Shown here in pieces: positions 25,811-34,423 of a stretch of 64,000 nt of DNA (the first letter of the stretch is position 1; each line of letters starts with the position of its first letter). This DNA comes from Chitinophagaceae bacterium (GTDB lineage Bacteria > Bacteroidota > Bacteroidia > Chitinophagales > Chitinophagaceae). The stretch lies in NCBI GenBank assembly GCA_023957155.1, contig JAMLHK010000012.1, positions 106,273 to 170,272 of the forward strand. Reading direction: 5' to 3'. A program made the position numbers and the translations under genes. The notes beneath the pieces are model-generated. The model searched no databases. It was not told the DNA's origin and saw only the letters and a program-made list of their open reading frames with translations.

Positions 25811-26028
25811 ATTAAAGCGGTGCAACCCCTTTGCCAAAATGTATGGCTTCGCACCGTCCTCACTTCACATTTTACCAAACAGGTTGCTATATTATTGCGT
25901 GGGATATTCATTATCCCATTTGTTGTTTTTAGCGGACTTCTTTTCTTTCCACATAAGCGACCAAAGAAAAGAAGCAAAAGAACGCCGCTTTGTTAGAACA
26001 GATATTTTGAGCTGTTATAATCGGTCGG

Positions 26029-26478
26029 TTAGTTATTGCTGAAATATTCCTGGGCAGTATTAGCTACTCCCACATTAAAATATCTTTTTCCATTGCATAC
26101 TCCCTCGATAGCTTTTTTTAAGTCGTCAGCATCGCTACCGATAAGCAGATAACTTTCAAAACCAATTTCTAAGAGAGTTTTTACCGTTTCATCTGCATCA
26201 ATATCACTATGGGCAATAAGTTTGATGTTTGGATATTTTGTTCTTAATTCCCGAAGCTGTGCAAGCACATTCCTGTCGTGAAAATCAAGGTCAATAATGA
26301 AGACTTTGGGAAGTGTCTTTAAAGTGGATAATTGAAATATTCCGTCCTCTATGTTTTCCGAACGGAACAATACATTAATTCCTGAAGCAACGAGGTCGTT
26401 GCTTGTCAAATCCAAAATTAGGCTCTTATCATTGATAAAGGCAATGCTGGTTTGGTCGAGATTGTTTACAGTGTCCAT
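26029..26478 (-). CDS. Orphan response-regulator receiver protein
   Basis: 149 residues forming one CheY-like receiver domain without an output domain. The expected phosphorylation segment is KVFIIDLDFHDRNV (D63 or D65), followed by the KLIAHSD strand near 86-92. The acidic pair usual near the N terminus is weak (ND at 16-17), so phosphorylation is uncertain. Such orphan receivers lie in the control region of Bacteroidota elements and could link to RteA/RteB-type signalling. It has a long structured leader (26479-26696). Confidence 0.65.
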   Translation of the reverse strand: MDTVNNLDQTSIAFINDKSLILDLTSNDLVASGINVLFRSENIEDGIFQLSTLKTLPKVFIIDLDFHDRNVLAQLRELRTKYPNIKLIAHSDIDADETVKTLLEIGFESYLLIGSDADDLKKAIEGVCNGKRYFNVGVANTAQEYFSNN

Positions 26479-26696
26479 AACTATTAATTTTAAAAGTTAG
26501 TGGCAAACTGCACTAAAAAGAAAGCGCAGGCAACCACACTTATTGGCATTAAGGCACTGGTACGCCTGACCCCCAAATAAGCGAGCGCCCACGCCTATGA
26601 CGTGAGCGTTCTTACTTATCTGTTCCGGGGTTTTAAAAATTACCAGTTTCTAATGCGGAACTTAAAGCAAAAACACTTTAAGATATTCTATATTTC
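26479..26696 (-). promoter_or_regulatory. Structured 5' leader of the receiver gene with a -7 element
   Basis: On the minus strand a perfect TAnnTTTG (TATCTTTG, 26702-26709) would start transcription near 26696, leaving a leader of about 215 bases before the ATG. Inside it, CGCTCACG pairs with CGTGGGCG (one mismatch, about 26585-26610), and CTTATTTGG pairs with CCAATAAG across a G/C-rich loop. The -33 TTTG is not seen. Bacteroides elements use leader attenuation elsewhere (tetQ-rte operon), so a cis-regulatory RNA is plausible but unproven. Confidence 0.4.
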
Positions 26697-26753
26697 AGAG
26701 GCAAAGATACTAAACTCGTTCCGATGCCGGAGCATAATAAGTGTAAAAAATGG

Positions 26754-27059
26754 CTATATTGTGCCGGGATTATTTGATATATAGTTCTGTTCCAAAATTT
26801 TCAGAATATCACTTTCCTTATAGATTATTTTGCCCCCAATCTGTATAAATGGCAGGATATTATCATCACGGTATTGCTGTAAAGTCCGTTTGCTGATATG
26901 CAGCAATCCGCACACATCTTCGCCCGAAAGATAAATTTCTCCGTTCATTACGGGGCGGTAGTTCTTCAGTATTTCTTCAATACGGTTTCTCAACCGTGTT
27001 ATCATTTCCTGATGGGCAATGATTTCTTCGGCTTCATTCGTCAGTAAATCCATAGTCAT
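26754..27059 (-). CDS. Excisionase-like HTH protein 2
   Basis: 101 residues: an N-terminal helical segment (TNEAEEIIAHQEMITRLRNRIEEIL) and a MerR/HTH_17-type winged helix (EIYLSGEDVCGLLHISKRTLQQYRDDNILPFIQIGGKIIYKESDILKIL is the folded part). Small proteins of this type act as excision (Xis) or regulatory factors in CTnDOT-like elements. The start lies inside the end of the upstream gene, a 26-base overlap, so the pair is translationally linked. A start at 27053 is possible. Confidence 0.72.
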   Translation of the reverse strand: MTMDLLTNEAEEIIAHQEMITRLRNRIEEILKNYRPVMNGEIYLSGEDVCGLLHISKRTLQQYRDDNILPFIQIGGKIIYKESDILKILEQNYISNNPGTI

Positions 27060-27354
27060 TTGTATTGTACGGTTGTCCGGCTTCGAGCAAAGCCTGTACG
27101 TCCGAGAGTTTGTAGTAATTCTTGCGGTTCAGTTTGGAGTAAGGCAGCAAGCCTTTGTCCTTGTAGGTTTGTAAAGTCCGTTTGGTAATGTTCATCATCA
27201 GGCACACTTCCTGGTTGTCGAGCCATTTCTCTTCCTTGAAAATCGGGGTATATCTCCGAGTGGCATTTTCAGTCAGTTCCAAAAGCTCCTTTATATCATT
27301 CTTCATTCCGTCCAATGCGGACTTCTGTACTGCGATAACTTCCATAGTTTGCAT
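27034..27354 (-). CDS. Excisionase-like HTH protein 1
   Basis: 106-residue paralogue-like partner of the following gene: a helical N region and an HTH_17 domain (WLDNQEVCLMMNITKRTLQTYKDKGLLPYSKLN onward). The Tyr-rich wing (RKNYYKLSDV) fits DNA contact. An in-frame ATG at 27345 also exists. Paired HTH genes in this position resemble the xis2c/xis2d arrangement of CTnDOT, where they drive excision and tra expression. The assignment is by analogy. Confidence 0.72.
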   Translation of the reverse strand: MQTMEVIAVQKSALDGMKNDIKELLELTENATRRYTPIFKEEKWLDNQEVCLMMNITKRTLQTYKDKGLLPYSKLNRKNYYKLSDVQALLEAGQPYNTNDYGFTDE

Positions 27355-27462
27355 TATTTTTCTGTGGAAGTCGAAGTTATAAAGGCTTTTTGCGGGGTTG
27401 GGAAAGGTTGCACCCGTTGGCTTTGAAAGGCAGTATTTGGCAGTTTACTTTTGCCACAAATG

Positions 27463-27500
27463 AAAAATCGGATAACTGTTTAGGCTATCCGATTTTGTTT
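27463..27500 (-). terminator. Terminator after the TIGR02391 gene
   Basis: Perfect 11-bp arms AAAATCGGATA (27464-27474) and TATCCGATTTT (27486-27496) with T-rich flank when read on the minus strand, directly downstream of the stop codon at 27502. Confidence 0.75.
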
Positions 27501-27501
27501 A

Positions 27502-28302
27502 TTATTTAAGTCCTGTTCTATAAGTGTTATCAAGTTTGTTGTGAATTATTGTTGCTACAACCAAAACTTCTGTCATTTGTGAGAGTTGGGTATCCTCCAA
27601 TATTTTTGGATTGTGGGCTTTAGGATTTCTGTACATAGAAAAAAAACCTTTACAAAAGTTTCCAAAGCCTTTATGCTCACTTTCCTCGCTTGGATTATTC
27701 AGAGTATTAAAAGCAAGCATAGGTCTTTTGTCTTTTCCTAATGCAAAACAATCATCAACTAAATCTGCTCCGTCTGAAGTATAGCCACTTTTTTGCCTAA
27801 GTCTTTCTGCGACACTTTTTGTAATCTCAAGTATAGCGTGAAAATAATTTTCTTTTAGCCATTCAGCTTCACAGTAAGGTAAAATTTCTGAATGAACCCC
27901 AATACCGTGTACTCTTTCTTTAATTTTAAGCGACCTGCTTTTAGCTTCTGAAATAGTTTTAGCCTTATCAACTTGTCGTGGTTGTCCACTTTTATCAATT
28001 TCTATCCCTTCGTAAACAAGTTTTTCATTGATGGTCGTTCTATCTTTTTCAAATTCGTCTTCAGAATTATATCTTTTAGGATTTAATAACCTAACTACAA
28101 ATGCCAATACATTATTTCCACATCTATCTTGTACTTGCCTTTCTTTTAAAGCATAAAATAACCTGTCTGTTTTGTTTGTACCATATTGAGATTGAGAAAT
28201 ACCAGCACCAGCTAAATGTTCTGTGATTTTGGTATGTGTCAGTATATTTGATATAATATCAGATATATTTCGTAGGGTTATGTCATCAAAGGATTTTGTC
28301 AT
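27502..28302 (-). CDS. TIGR02391 (Ymh) family protein, possible abortive-infection cargo
   Basis: 266 residues. The C-terminal half shows the TIGR02391 pattern: GFGNFCKGFFSMYRNPKAHNP, then a terminal helix (MTEVLVVATIIHNKLDNTY). The R-N-P-x-A-H motif is the family hallmark, shared with HEPN-like domains of defence proteins. The N-terminal part is unassigned. Members are often annotated as abortive infection or restriction-associated proteins, but the activity here is unproven. It stands alone between the HTH genes and the tra operon, with its own terminator, as a cargo gene would. Confidence 0.65.
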   Translation of the reverse strand: MTKSFDDITLRNISDIISNILTHTKITEHLAGAGISQSQYGTNKTDRLFYALKERQVQDRCGNNVLAFVVRLLNPKRYNSEDEFEKDRTTINEKLVYEGIEIDKSGQPRQVDKAKTISEAKSRSLKIKERVHGIGVHSEILPYCEAEWLKENYFHAILEITKSVAERLRQKSGYTSDGADLVDDCFALGKDKRPMLAFNTLNNPSEESEHKGFGNFCKGFFSMYRNPKAHNPKILEDTQLSQMTEVLVVATIIHNKLDNTYRTGLK

Positions 28303-28328
28303 TCTGCAATTTTTCTCTTTTAAACTAC

Positions 28329-28601
28329 TTAATTGGGTTTTTGTATTTCCACGTTTTGCTGTTGTTTTTCTTTTTTCTCACGGGAATATACCCACAACGA
28401 CAATAGTCCGAATATAATCAGTGCATACGCTATCCATTTGCCTACACGTTCTATAAATTTAATGAAAACCGACTTTTCGTAAGACGAAAAGCCCTCTGCT
28501 CCGGTGTCGCTTCGCCTGTAAAACTTCCGGCGGTTAATCCAATAACGAAGACCCAACCCCAAAACCAAGAATATTATTCCTATAACCAATGATGCCACCA
28601 T
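28329..28601 (-). CDS. Small membrane protein
   Basis: 90 residues with two predicted membrane segments (about 4-18 and 55-72), a basic linker (RRKFYRRSD) and a charged C-terminal tail (SREKKEKQQQ). No known domain. Such small membrane genes commonly follow the tra operon in Bacteroidota ICEs. Function unknown. Confidence 0.55.
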   Translation of the reverse strand: MVASLVIGIIFLVLGLGLRYWINRRKFYRRSDTGAEGFSSYEKSVFIKFIERVGKWIAYALIIFGLLSLWVYSREKKEKQQQNVEIQKPN

Positions 28602-28687
28602 AGCCCTTACTTTTAATTTTTACCGATGATAAATTTAAAAAATATTGATGAACCACTAAAATTATTCCTATGCGAATACGCTGAAAA

Positions 28688-28722
28688 CTAAAACGGCTTA
28701 TCGAAAAGATAAGCCGTTTGCT
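28688..28722 (-). terminator. Terminator of the traE-traQ operon
   Basis: Perfect 12-bp hairpin AAACGGCTTATC / GATAAGCCGTTT (28691-28719) with a 5-base loop. On the minus strand the stem is followed by TAGTTTTC. It lies just after the traQ stop at 28741. Confidence 0.75.
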
Positions 28723-28740
28723 CTGAATACATACACTAAC

Positions 28741-29193
28741 CTAATCACTACTGTTAAACTGAAAACTTATCTGCTTTTCGTTCCCAAAGTTGTCCGAAAT
28801 CCAAACCTCAAAGGATTGTGATACGGCAGAAGCGGAAGTATAATACAACCTGAACTGCTCTGTGGGCAATTGGTAAAAGTCGTTGGGCAGATATGGCGGT
28901 TCATCATAATACTGCAATGAGCCTTGTCCGTCAAACTGGAAGTAACGGAGGAAATACTGCGTGTTGCTGTAATTGCCTGTACGCTGTATGGTAATGCGTA
29001 TCTCAACGGTCTGCCCATTGGCAACATCTTTAGGTACAGGCATCACTTTTACCTCAAAAGGAAAATCGTTTTGTATTTCGAGTTCATCATCTTTGCTACA
29101 AGATACCAGCGAAACCGAAGCTGTGAGGATTGCCAAGAGTACATACACAGGCAGTAACTCCATTCTGAATTTACTGAATATTGCTATCATCAT
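28741..29193 (-). CDS. traQ: TraQ-like lipoprotein (DUF3872)
   Basis: 150-residue lipoprotein. The signal ends in a lipobox (ASVSLVSC), and an Asp/Glu-rich start of the mature chain (SKDDELEIQNDFPFEVKVMPVPK) is followed by an Ig-like beta domain that ends EKQISFQFNSSD. It matches TraQ of CTnDOT-type conjugation systems (DUF3872). The role in transfer is not defined. Start options are 29193 and 29163. Last gene of the operon. Confidence 0.75.
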   Translation of the reverse strand: MMIAIFSKFRMELLPVYVLLAILTASVSLVSCSKDDELEIQNDFPFEVKVMPVPKDVANGQTVEIRITIQRTGNYSNTQYFLRYFQFDGQGSLQYYDEPPYLPNDFYQLPTEQFRLYYTSASAVSQSFEVWISDNFGNEKQISFQFNSSD

Positions 29194-29201
29194 TCTACGT
29201 T

Positions 29202-29762
29202 TTAAAAGTTAAACCTTAATCCTACCCCTGCGGATGGTCGAAATTGCTCCAGGTCTGTACCCCATAAGACCTTTGTACGCCCTTGCAGGACTAACACAAA
29301 TCGGTCTGACAGGTAGGTTTCAAAGGTCAGCCGACCACCAGCACCATAAACGAAATTGTCCTCGTCCAATATTTTCGCCCCGTCATACAACATCGCTTCG
29401 CCCCGGTTGATGCTTTCATAACCGACTACACCTGTAAGAGCGGCGTTCAGCGTGATATTCTTGCGGGCATCGCCCAACAGGAAGAAACTATAACCACCCT
29501 CTGCGGTATAGGTTTCCTGCGGTATGCGGAGGTCTTTATAATCGTGGTATTGGTGCGTGTATTCCAATGCCCAAAGTTGATAATTGCCGTTCTTACCGTT
29601 TACGGTCATTGCTACATTGATATAATAGTCATTACCGATTTTATCATCGGACAGTACGCCTGTACTTACTTCTACGCCTTTCTGTTTGGGTAGCATTCTT
29701 TGTGCCTGTGTAACCGTGATGGCCATAAAGATGAGCATCACGGTATAGATATACTTTTTCAT
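29202..29762 (-). CDS. traO: Conjugal transfer protein TraO
   Basis: 186 residues with a signal peptide (MKKYIYTVMLIFMAITVTQA) and beta-rich repeats of outer-membrane porin type (for instance YHDYKDLRIPQETYTAEGGYSFFL, LTFETYLSDRFVLVLQGRTKVLWG). It ends with an aromatic residue (GLRFNF), as beta-barrel proteins do. TraO is part of the outer-membrane side of the Bacteroides conjugation apparatus. It starts 21 bases after traN. Confidence 0.82.
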   Translation of the reverse strand: MKKYIYTVMLIFMAITVTQAQRMLPKQKGVEVSTGVLSDDKIGNDYYINVAMTVNGKNGNYQLWALEYTHQYHDYKDLRIPQETYTAEGGYSFFLLGDARKNITLNAALTGVVGYESINRGEAMLYDGAKILDEDNFVYGAGGRLTFETYLSDRFVLVLQGRTKVLWGTDLEQFRPSAGVGLRFNF

Positions 29763-29783
29763 ATTATCTGCTTTAAAAGGTTA

Positions 29784-30683
29784 TTAAAATTTTAGGTGCA
29801 TATCGTTAATCAAACGAGCTTTGATTAAGTCGGAATTTTCTACCTGAAGCGTTTGATGTCTGCCGCCATTCTTCTCAAAAATCTCAATCAGCAATACCTT
29901 GTCATCGGCAATGGTAAATTGGTCAAGCAGGAATACATTTTGTTCGGTTGTCTTTCCGCTAATTCCGTCCAACGGTTTGTAAGTCCTAAGCGGTATCATA
30001 GGGCGTTCCTGTACTGCGGTACGTTTGGCTACTTTCTTATCTACCACTTTGAAATTCACAAAATCAATTTGGAAAGGCACGTTGGTACGGTTTCTCAATT
30101 CCGTATGGAAATAGTATTTGCCGTTGTGGATGTAAATGCCTTTCAGAATGAACTGTATTCCGAAACTCTTAGCCCCGATATGCTTTACAATACGCTTGTC
30201 CTTTTTATAAATGGTTTCCAAAAGCAAGCCTGCTAATGACGGAGAATTATTGCCCAATTCTTCAAAAAGCACATCGTTGCCATTGGCTTTATCCACTGCT
30301 TTTTGCATTGTAAGCAGGTCATAGCTCAATGCTTCCGGGAAGGAACTGTAATACACATTGAAGCTGTAAAAACGTCCGTCATTCGTGATAACAGAAAAGT
30401 TCGTTTCCGGCTCAAAATTCCTTACGGATGCTTTTACACGGAGTACATTTTCCGCATCTTCTGCCTTGCCTGCAATCAGGTATTCACTTCCCAAATCCAC
30501 ATAACGAATGGCGGTCGGGAAAATCAGGTGCGAAGTTTTATCGTAAGTAACTTCCATACGGTACGGTTCTATCTTGCCCAATGCAAGCGGTGTTTTTGCA
30601 TTTGCACTATCCTGTGCAAAGGAGGTTACGGCAAAGCCGATAGTCAGGGCGAATGCCCAAAAGGTTTTAAAAAGATTTTTCAT
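29784..30683 (-). CDS. traN: Conjugal transfer protein TraN (DUF4138)
   Basis: 299 residues with a signal peptide ending VTSFAQ. The DUF4138 core is visible (HLIFPTAIRYVDLGSEYLIAG, the strand-rich FSVITNDGRFYSFNVYYSS, and LRNRTNVPFQIDFVNFKV). TraN is a periplasmic/outer-membrane component and is thought to act like VirB9 in this type of secretion channel. It sits between TraM and TraO as in CTnDOT. Confidence 0.82.
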   Translation of the reverse strand: MKNLFKTFWAFALTIGFAVTSFAQDSANAKTPLALGKIEPYRMEVTYDKTSHLIFPTAIRYVDLGSEYLIAGKAEDAENVLRVKASVRNFEPETNFSVITNDGRFYSFNVYYSSFPEALSYDLLTMQKAVDKANGNDVLFEELGNNSPSLAGLLLETIYKKDKRIVKHIGAKSFGIQFILKGIYIHNGKYYFHTELRNRTNVPFQIDFVNFKVVDKKVAKRTAVQERPMIPLRTYKPLDGISGKTTEQNVFLLDQFTIADDKVLLIEIFEKNGGRHQTLQVENSDLIKARLINDMHLKF

Positions 30684-30707
30684 TATTTTATTTATTTGAG
30701 TTCAACA

Positions 30708-32045
30708 TTATTGTTTGGAAACAAGGAAGACTTGATGCCCTGTCTTCAGGGTAACTTTGGGTGTTCTTACCTTTTTGGCGAAATAGCCCGAAATGCCCTG
30801 TACCACGCCACGGCTTAAATCGGCAGCAACCTGTTGTCCGGCATTCTGCGTGAGCATTATGCTTGTTCCCGAAGTCTGGCTCATATTACCTGCCATTTCG
30901 GTAAGAGCATTCATTTCGGGCGAATACGGAACGTACAAGCCTTGCTGTCCGTCCAAATCGTAAATCGTAATATCAACCGGAATGATGTTGCCCTCTAATT
31001 CAATAGAAGTAATTTTAAGTTGTAAACGCCCTCCCTGAAATTTGGCATTAGCCGTTACAATTGTTCCTTTGGGAATGGTGCGGTTAGGCGTTTTGGCAGG
31101 TTCCAATAAACGTAATCTTACGCCCGTTTCGCCGATAACCGTCTGTGTTTCGTGAACACAGGCTTTGATACTGTTTTTTGGCTGTACCATTTGCTCAACG
31201 GAACCAGCAGTATAAAACCCCCGGTTTTTTGTTTCGCTCCAATCGGCTAAAAAATCACTATCGCTTGGCTCACGGTACAAGGCTGATACGGTGTTTTTCC
31301 TTGTAGGCGTAAACGCCACAAAATGCTCTTTTTGATTAGTAGCAGAAGCCCCTGAAGTTGTGCCATTGGCAGGTACGGCTTCTCCGGTGTTCGTAGTACC
31401 TTGCGGAAGATACTTTGCCGCCATCTGATACGATTTTTCCATCAATGCCAGTTGGTCATCAACGGTTGTAGGCTTAGGAACATTTCTGTCGGCTAATTGC
31501 TCTTTGAGTTCGTCCAACTGTCTGCGGAGTTCCATTGTTTCCGAATTGTCATCCTGATAAAATGAGCCTAATGTGCTTTGCATATTACGGTAACTGCTCA
31601 ATGCAGGATTGCCGTTTCTTCCTGAATTTCTGCCACTGCCATAGCTATTGCTTACCTCTTCTTCGGGTAATTCATCAATAGGCTCATCTTTGTTTTCGGT
31701 GTTCCAATAGTCAGAAAGTGTAGCTAAGGAATTACGCTTTTCCTGTGCCTTTCTTTCGAGCATTTCCTGTTCGTAAGCCTTGCCTTTGTCAGCAGGCATA
31801 CCTGCTCCGGTAGCTTGCGGAACTGCATCATTCAGCCCAATGTTCTCGATTTCCTTTTTGTCTGCGGACGGTTTAAATATGAGGTACATACAACCAACGA
31901 AGACAATCCCCATCAAACCAAAGATGAGTGGCTTTTTGAGCTTTTCTGCTTTGTTCTGTGTGCCGTATTGCAGCACATCAGCGGTTTCTTTCGGGTTTCC
32001 CTCCGTTACCCGAACAACCGATTTTTTGTTCTCATTTTCTTTCAT
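30708..32045 (-). CDS. traM: Conjugal transfer protein TraM (VirB10-like)
   Basis: 445 residues. A short basic cytoplasmic part precedes a single membrane segment (KPLIFGLMGIVFVGCMYLIF, about 38-57). A long, low-complexity periplasmic stretch follows, then a VirB10-like beta domain (RTIPKGTIVTANAKFQGGRLQLKI, PVDITIYDLDGQQGLYVPYS). It bridges inner and outer membranes in the channel. The start overlaps the end of traL by 14 bases. Confidence 0.85.
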   Translation of the reverse strand: MKENENKKSVVRVTEGNPKETADVLQYGTQNKAEKLKKPLIFGLMGIVFVGCMYLIFKPSADKKEIENIGLNDAVPQATGAGMPADKGKAYEQEMLERKAQEKRNSLATLSDYWNTENKDEPIDELPEEEVSNSYGSGRNSGRNGNPALSSYRNMQSTLGSFYQDDNSETMELRRQLDELKEQLADRNVPKPTTVDDQLALMEKSYQMAAKYLPQGTTNTGEAVPANGTTSGASATNQKEHFVAFTPTRKNTVSALYREPSDSDFLADWSETKNRGFYTAGSVEQMVQPKNSIKACVHETQTVIGETGVRLRLLEPAKTPNRTIPKGTIVTANAKFQGGRLQLKITSIELEGNIIPVDITIYDLDGQQGLYVPYSPEMNALTEMAGNMSQTSGTSIMLTQNAGQQVAADLSRGVVQGISGYFAKKVRTPKVTLKTGHQVFLVSKQ

Positions 32046-32316
32046 AAATCTGATTTTTTAAAATTGTTGATACTGTGTCCTGCAAGGCTGCCGGACTTTC
32101 TTTCTTTTTTAGGACAGGGTTTTCGATATGCTCAATGACCATATCATTGGACTTTCCTGCATCATACCATACTTTGAAGATGACCCCTGCGGTAAGCAGC
32201 AAATAGCCCACAAAAAAGTACAGCGTGTATTGATGCTGTTTGCCAATGGGCAATGCCCGCCAGCGTTTGTCCAACTTCTCGATATACCTGTCCATATTTT
32301 CCCTTAGTTTTTTCAT
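32032..32316 (-). CDS. traL: Conjugal transfer protein TraL (DUF3989)
   Basis: 94 residues with one transmembrane helix (HQYTLYFFVGYLLLTAGVIF) and a charged cytoplasmic N terminus (KLRENMDRYIEKLDKRWRAL). The size and topology match TraL/DUF3989 of CTnDOT-type systems. It is linked to traM by overlapping frames. Confidence 0.78.
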   Translation of the reverse strand: MKKLRENMDRYIEKLDKRWRALPIGKQHQYTLYFFVGYLLLTAGVIFKVWYDAGKSNDMVIEHIENPVLKKKESPAALQDTVSTILKNQIYERK

Positions 32317-32335
32317 ACTTTAATGATTTTGATTA

Positions 32336-32767
32336 TCACATTCCAAACCCTCTTTTTCGGGAAGAAAACTGTTGTTTGGGTGTATCCAGCACTTGGGCAA
32401 TGGCTTCTTTCCTTGTAGGAAGCGAACTTGTTGAGAGGTCTGTCAATTTTGATTGCTTCAATAATTGCCCGTACTGGTCTGTTCTTTCAATATTCATTTT
32501 CTGTACATCGAAAAGACCGTCTTCATACTTTACCCACATATTGCATTCAACCTTTGGCTTATCGTCACCATTCCATTGCAGGTAAGTTGTCAGCATCAGG
32601 ATGTTGGGCAACATCGGTTTATCCATTCCGTTTTTACAAGCCTCCAAAAACCTGCTGATGCTGTCTTTGATTTTGTCGGCATAGGCTGCCTCTGTTTGGA
32701 AATAACCATCGTACCCTTTATTGGTCAGGGTTTTTGCGAATGTGTCTAAATCAAGTGACTGTTTCAT
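32336..32767 (-). CDS. Hypothetical protein inserted between traK and traL
   Basis: 143 residues, soluble and charged, with no recognisable domain (starts MKQSLDLDTFAKTLTNKGYD, ends SSRKRGFGM). It is in the operon frame, 13 bases after traK and 19 bases before traL, so it is probably co-expressed. The classical CTnDOT tra order has no such gene here. A recent gain or an accessory factor is likely. Confidence 0.6.
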   Translation of the reverse strand: MKQSLDLDTFAKTLTNKGYDGYFQTEAAYADKIKDSISRFLEACKNGMDKPMLPNILMLTTYLQWNGDDKPKVECNMWVKYEDGLFDVQKMNIERTDQYGQLLKQSKLTDLSTSSLPTRKEAIAQVLDTPKQQFSSRKRGFGM

Positions 32768-32780
32768 ATCCCTTATTTTT

Positions 32781-33404
32781 TTAGCGTTCGATGACTTCTA
32801 TATCCCTGTTTTCTACCACCGAAAATTTTTCGATGTTAAAGCCCTGGGGATTGTTGTCGGAGCGAACGGAGTTTACGAGATAGCAGGAAGTAATCAGGTT
32901 ACGTCTGGTTACGTTGCTCGACCGGATAATGAATTGTTTGGCATAGGTTCGCACCGCATACGGATAGGTATTGAAGTTGCACACGACACTATCTACTTCT
33001 ATGCGTTGCTGTACGTTCCCCGAAATAATCCGGCTGTAATAGCCCTTTTCCGATAAGTCTTTGTAATAATCGAAAGCCGATTTGTCGGCAAGGTTGAATG
33101 CCCTGCTCATATTGCTTTCGATAGCATTTTTATCGGGAGCAAGCGTAAAGAAAAGCTCGTGAAAACGTCTGACGTGTTCCCTTGCTTCCACAGGTCGGTT
33201 GATACTTGCATCTTGCGATAAGGCAAGCATCAGGGATTTGCCATTATCCAGTACATAAATTTTCTGGCGTTGTTCGTCTGCAAAGCGGTAGGATTGCCAT
33301 ACGGCATATCCTACCACGCCAATGCAGAGAACGGCAAACACAATGGCATACAAACGTATCTGCCTAAAGCTGTTCTCTATATTTCTTAAAGTCTTAAATT
33401 CCAT
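32781..33404 (-). CDS. traK: Conjugal transfer protein TraK (VirB8-like)
   Basis: 207 residues with a membrane segment near the N terminus (LYAIVFAVLCIGVVGYAVWQSY, about 18-39) and a periplasmic domain of the VirB8/TraK fold (LSQDASINRPVEAREHVRRFHELFF). Ends KFSVVENRDIEVIER. VirB8-type proteins nucleate the inner-membrane complex. The position after traJ matches CTnDOT. Confidence 0.82.
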   Translation of the reverse strand: MEFKTLRNIENSFRQIRLYAIVFAVLCIGVVGYAVWQSYRFADEQRQKIYVLDNGKSLMLALSQDASINRPVEAREHVRRFHELFFTLAPDKNAIESNMSRAFNLADKSAFDYYKDLSEKGYYSRIISGNVQQRIEVDSVVCNFNTYPYAVRTYAKQFIIRSSNVTRRNLITSCYLVNSVRSDNNPQGFNIEKFSVVENRDIEVIER

Positions 33405-33425
33405 TTTTAAATGATTTGATTGTTT

Positions 33426-34421
33426 TTATTTCCCCATTAACTTGCCACCGATATTGCCAACTGCCGAACCTGTTCCTGCTCCGGCAATATTTCCTGTTTT
33501 CATTGCCGCTTGGTTTACATTACGGGTAAAGTTCCCTGCGCCTCCGGCTTGGATTACCCATCCTGTTACGGTCGGTATCGTGAAGTACCCGATGATGCCG
33601 ATAATCATAAAAATGATGTACACCGTATTGGAGGTATCGGGTATATAGGTCGGGTCAGCAAGCATTGCTATATCCCTTTCCAATATGAGGGATTGTATTC
33701 TTGCCAGCATAGAACTGAACAAATCCGAAACGGGAAGCCACAGGTAAACACTTACATACCGGGTCAGCCATTGCGTGAGCGTGGACTGAAAACCGTCCCA
33801 TACGCTTATCGCAAAGGCTATCGGCCCCAGTATGCTTAGGACTATCAGGAAAAATGTTCGTATGGTATCAATAACCAAAGCCGCCGCCTGAAAAAGTATT
33901 TCCAGCAGATTGCGGAACCAGTCCTTTATAGCTTTTTCTATCTTGTAGGCTTGCCTGTCCATATACATTCCCGCCATTGTGCCAATGTCGGACGGCGACC
34001 AACCGAGTTCGTCCAGTTTCTTATCAAACTCTTCGTCTGATACCATATAGGCGGTTTCGGGATTTCTGACCATTGCCTCATATTCCAACTGGTCTTTCTG
34101 CTGTTGCAGTTTGTTTAGGTCAAGCACCTGGTCGTCGAGTATTTGGTGGGTTCCTACAACCACCGGGCTTAGCACCGCATTGATGGTTCCCAATACAATA
34201 GTGGGAAAGAACATAATGCAAAGCCCCAAAGCGAACGGGCGCAGCAAAGGGAACATATCAATAGGTTCGGCACGGCTTAACGCCTGCCAAACCTTTAATG
34301 CCACATAGAACAAAGCCCCCAATCCCGCCAAACCTTTAGCCACTGCCGCCATATCTCCGGCAAGCGGCATCATATCATCGTAGAGCGAACGCAGGAGTTC
34401 GTGAAGATTATCCCATTCCAT
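33426..34421 (-). CDS. traJ: Conjugal transfer protein TraJ
   Basis: 331 residues, polytopic. Membrane spans are seen near 25-45 (GLGALFYVALKVW), 68-90 (FALGLCIMFFPTIVLG), 180-200 (AAALVIDTIRTFFLIVLSI) and 270-290 (YIIFMIIGIIGYFTIPTV), and the C-terminal part is Gly/Asn-rich. It matches TraJ of Bacteroides systems, a VirB6-like inner-membrane channel component. The stop abuts the traI start across 2 bases. Confidence 0.8.
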   Translation of the reverse strand: MEWDNLHELLRSLYDDMMPLAGDMAAVAKGLAGLGALFYVALKVWQALSRAEPIDMFPLLRPFALGLCIMFFPTIVLGTINAVLSPVVVGTHQILDDQVLDLNKLQQQKDQLEYEAMVRNPETAYMVSDEEFDKKLDELGWSPSDIGTMAGMYMDRQAYKIEKAIKDWFRNLLEILFQAAALVIDTIRTFFLIVLSILGPIAFAISVWDGFQSTLTQWLTRYVSVYLWLPVSDLFSSMLARIQSLILERDIAMLADPTYIPDTSNTVYIIFMIIGIIGYFTIPTVTGWVIQAGGAGNFTRNVNQAAMKTGNIAGAGTGSAVGNIGGKLMGK

Positions 34422-34423
34422 TT

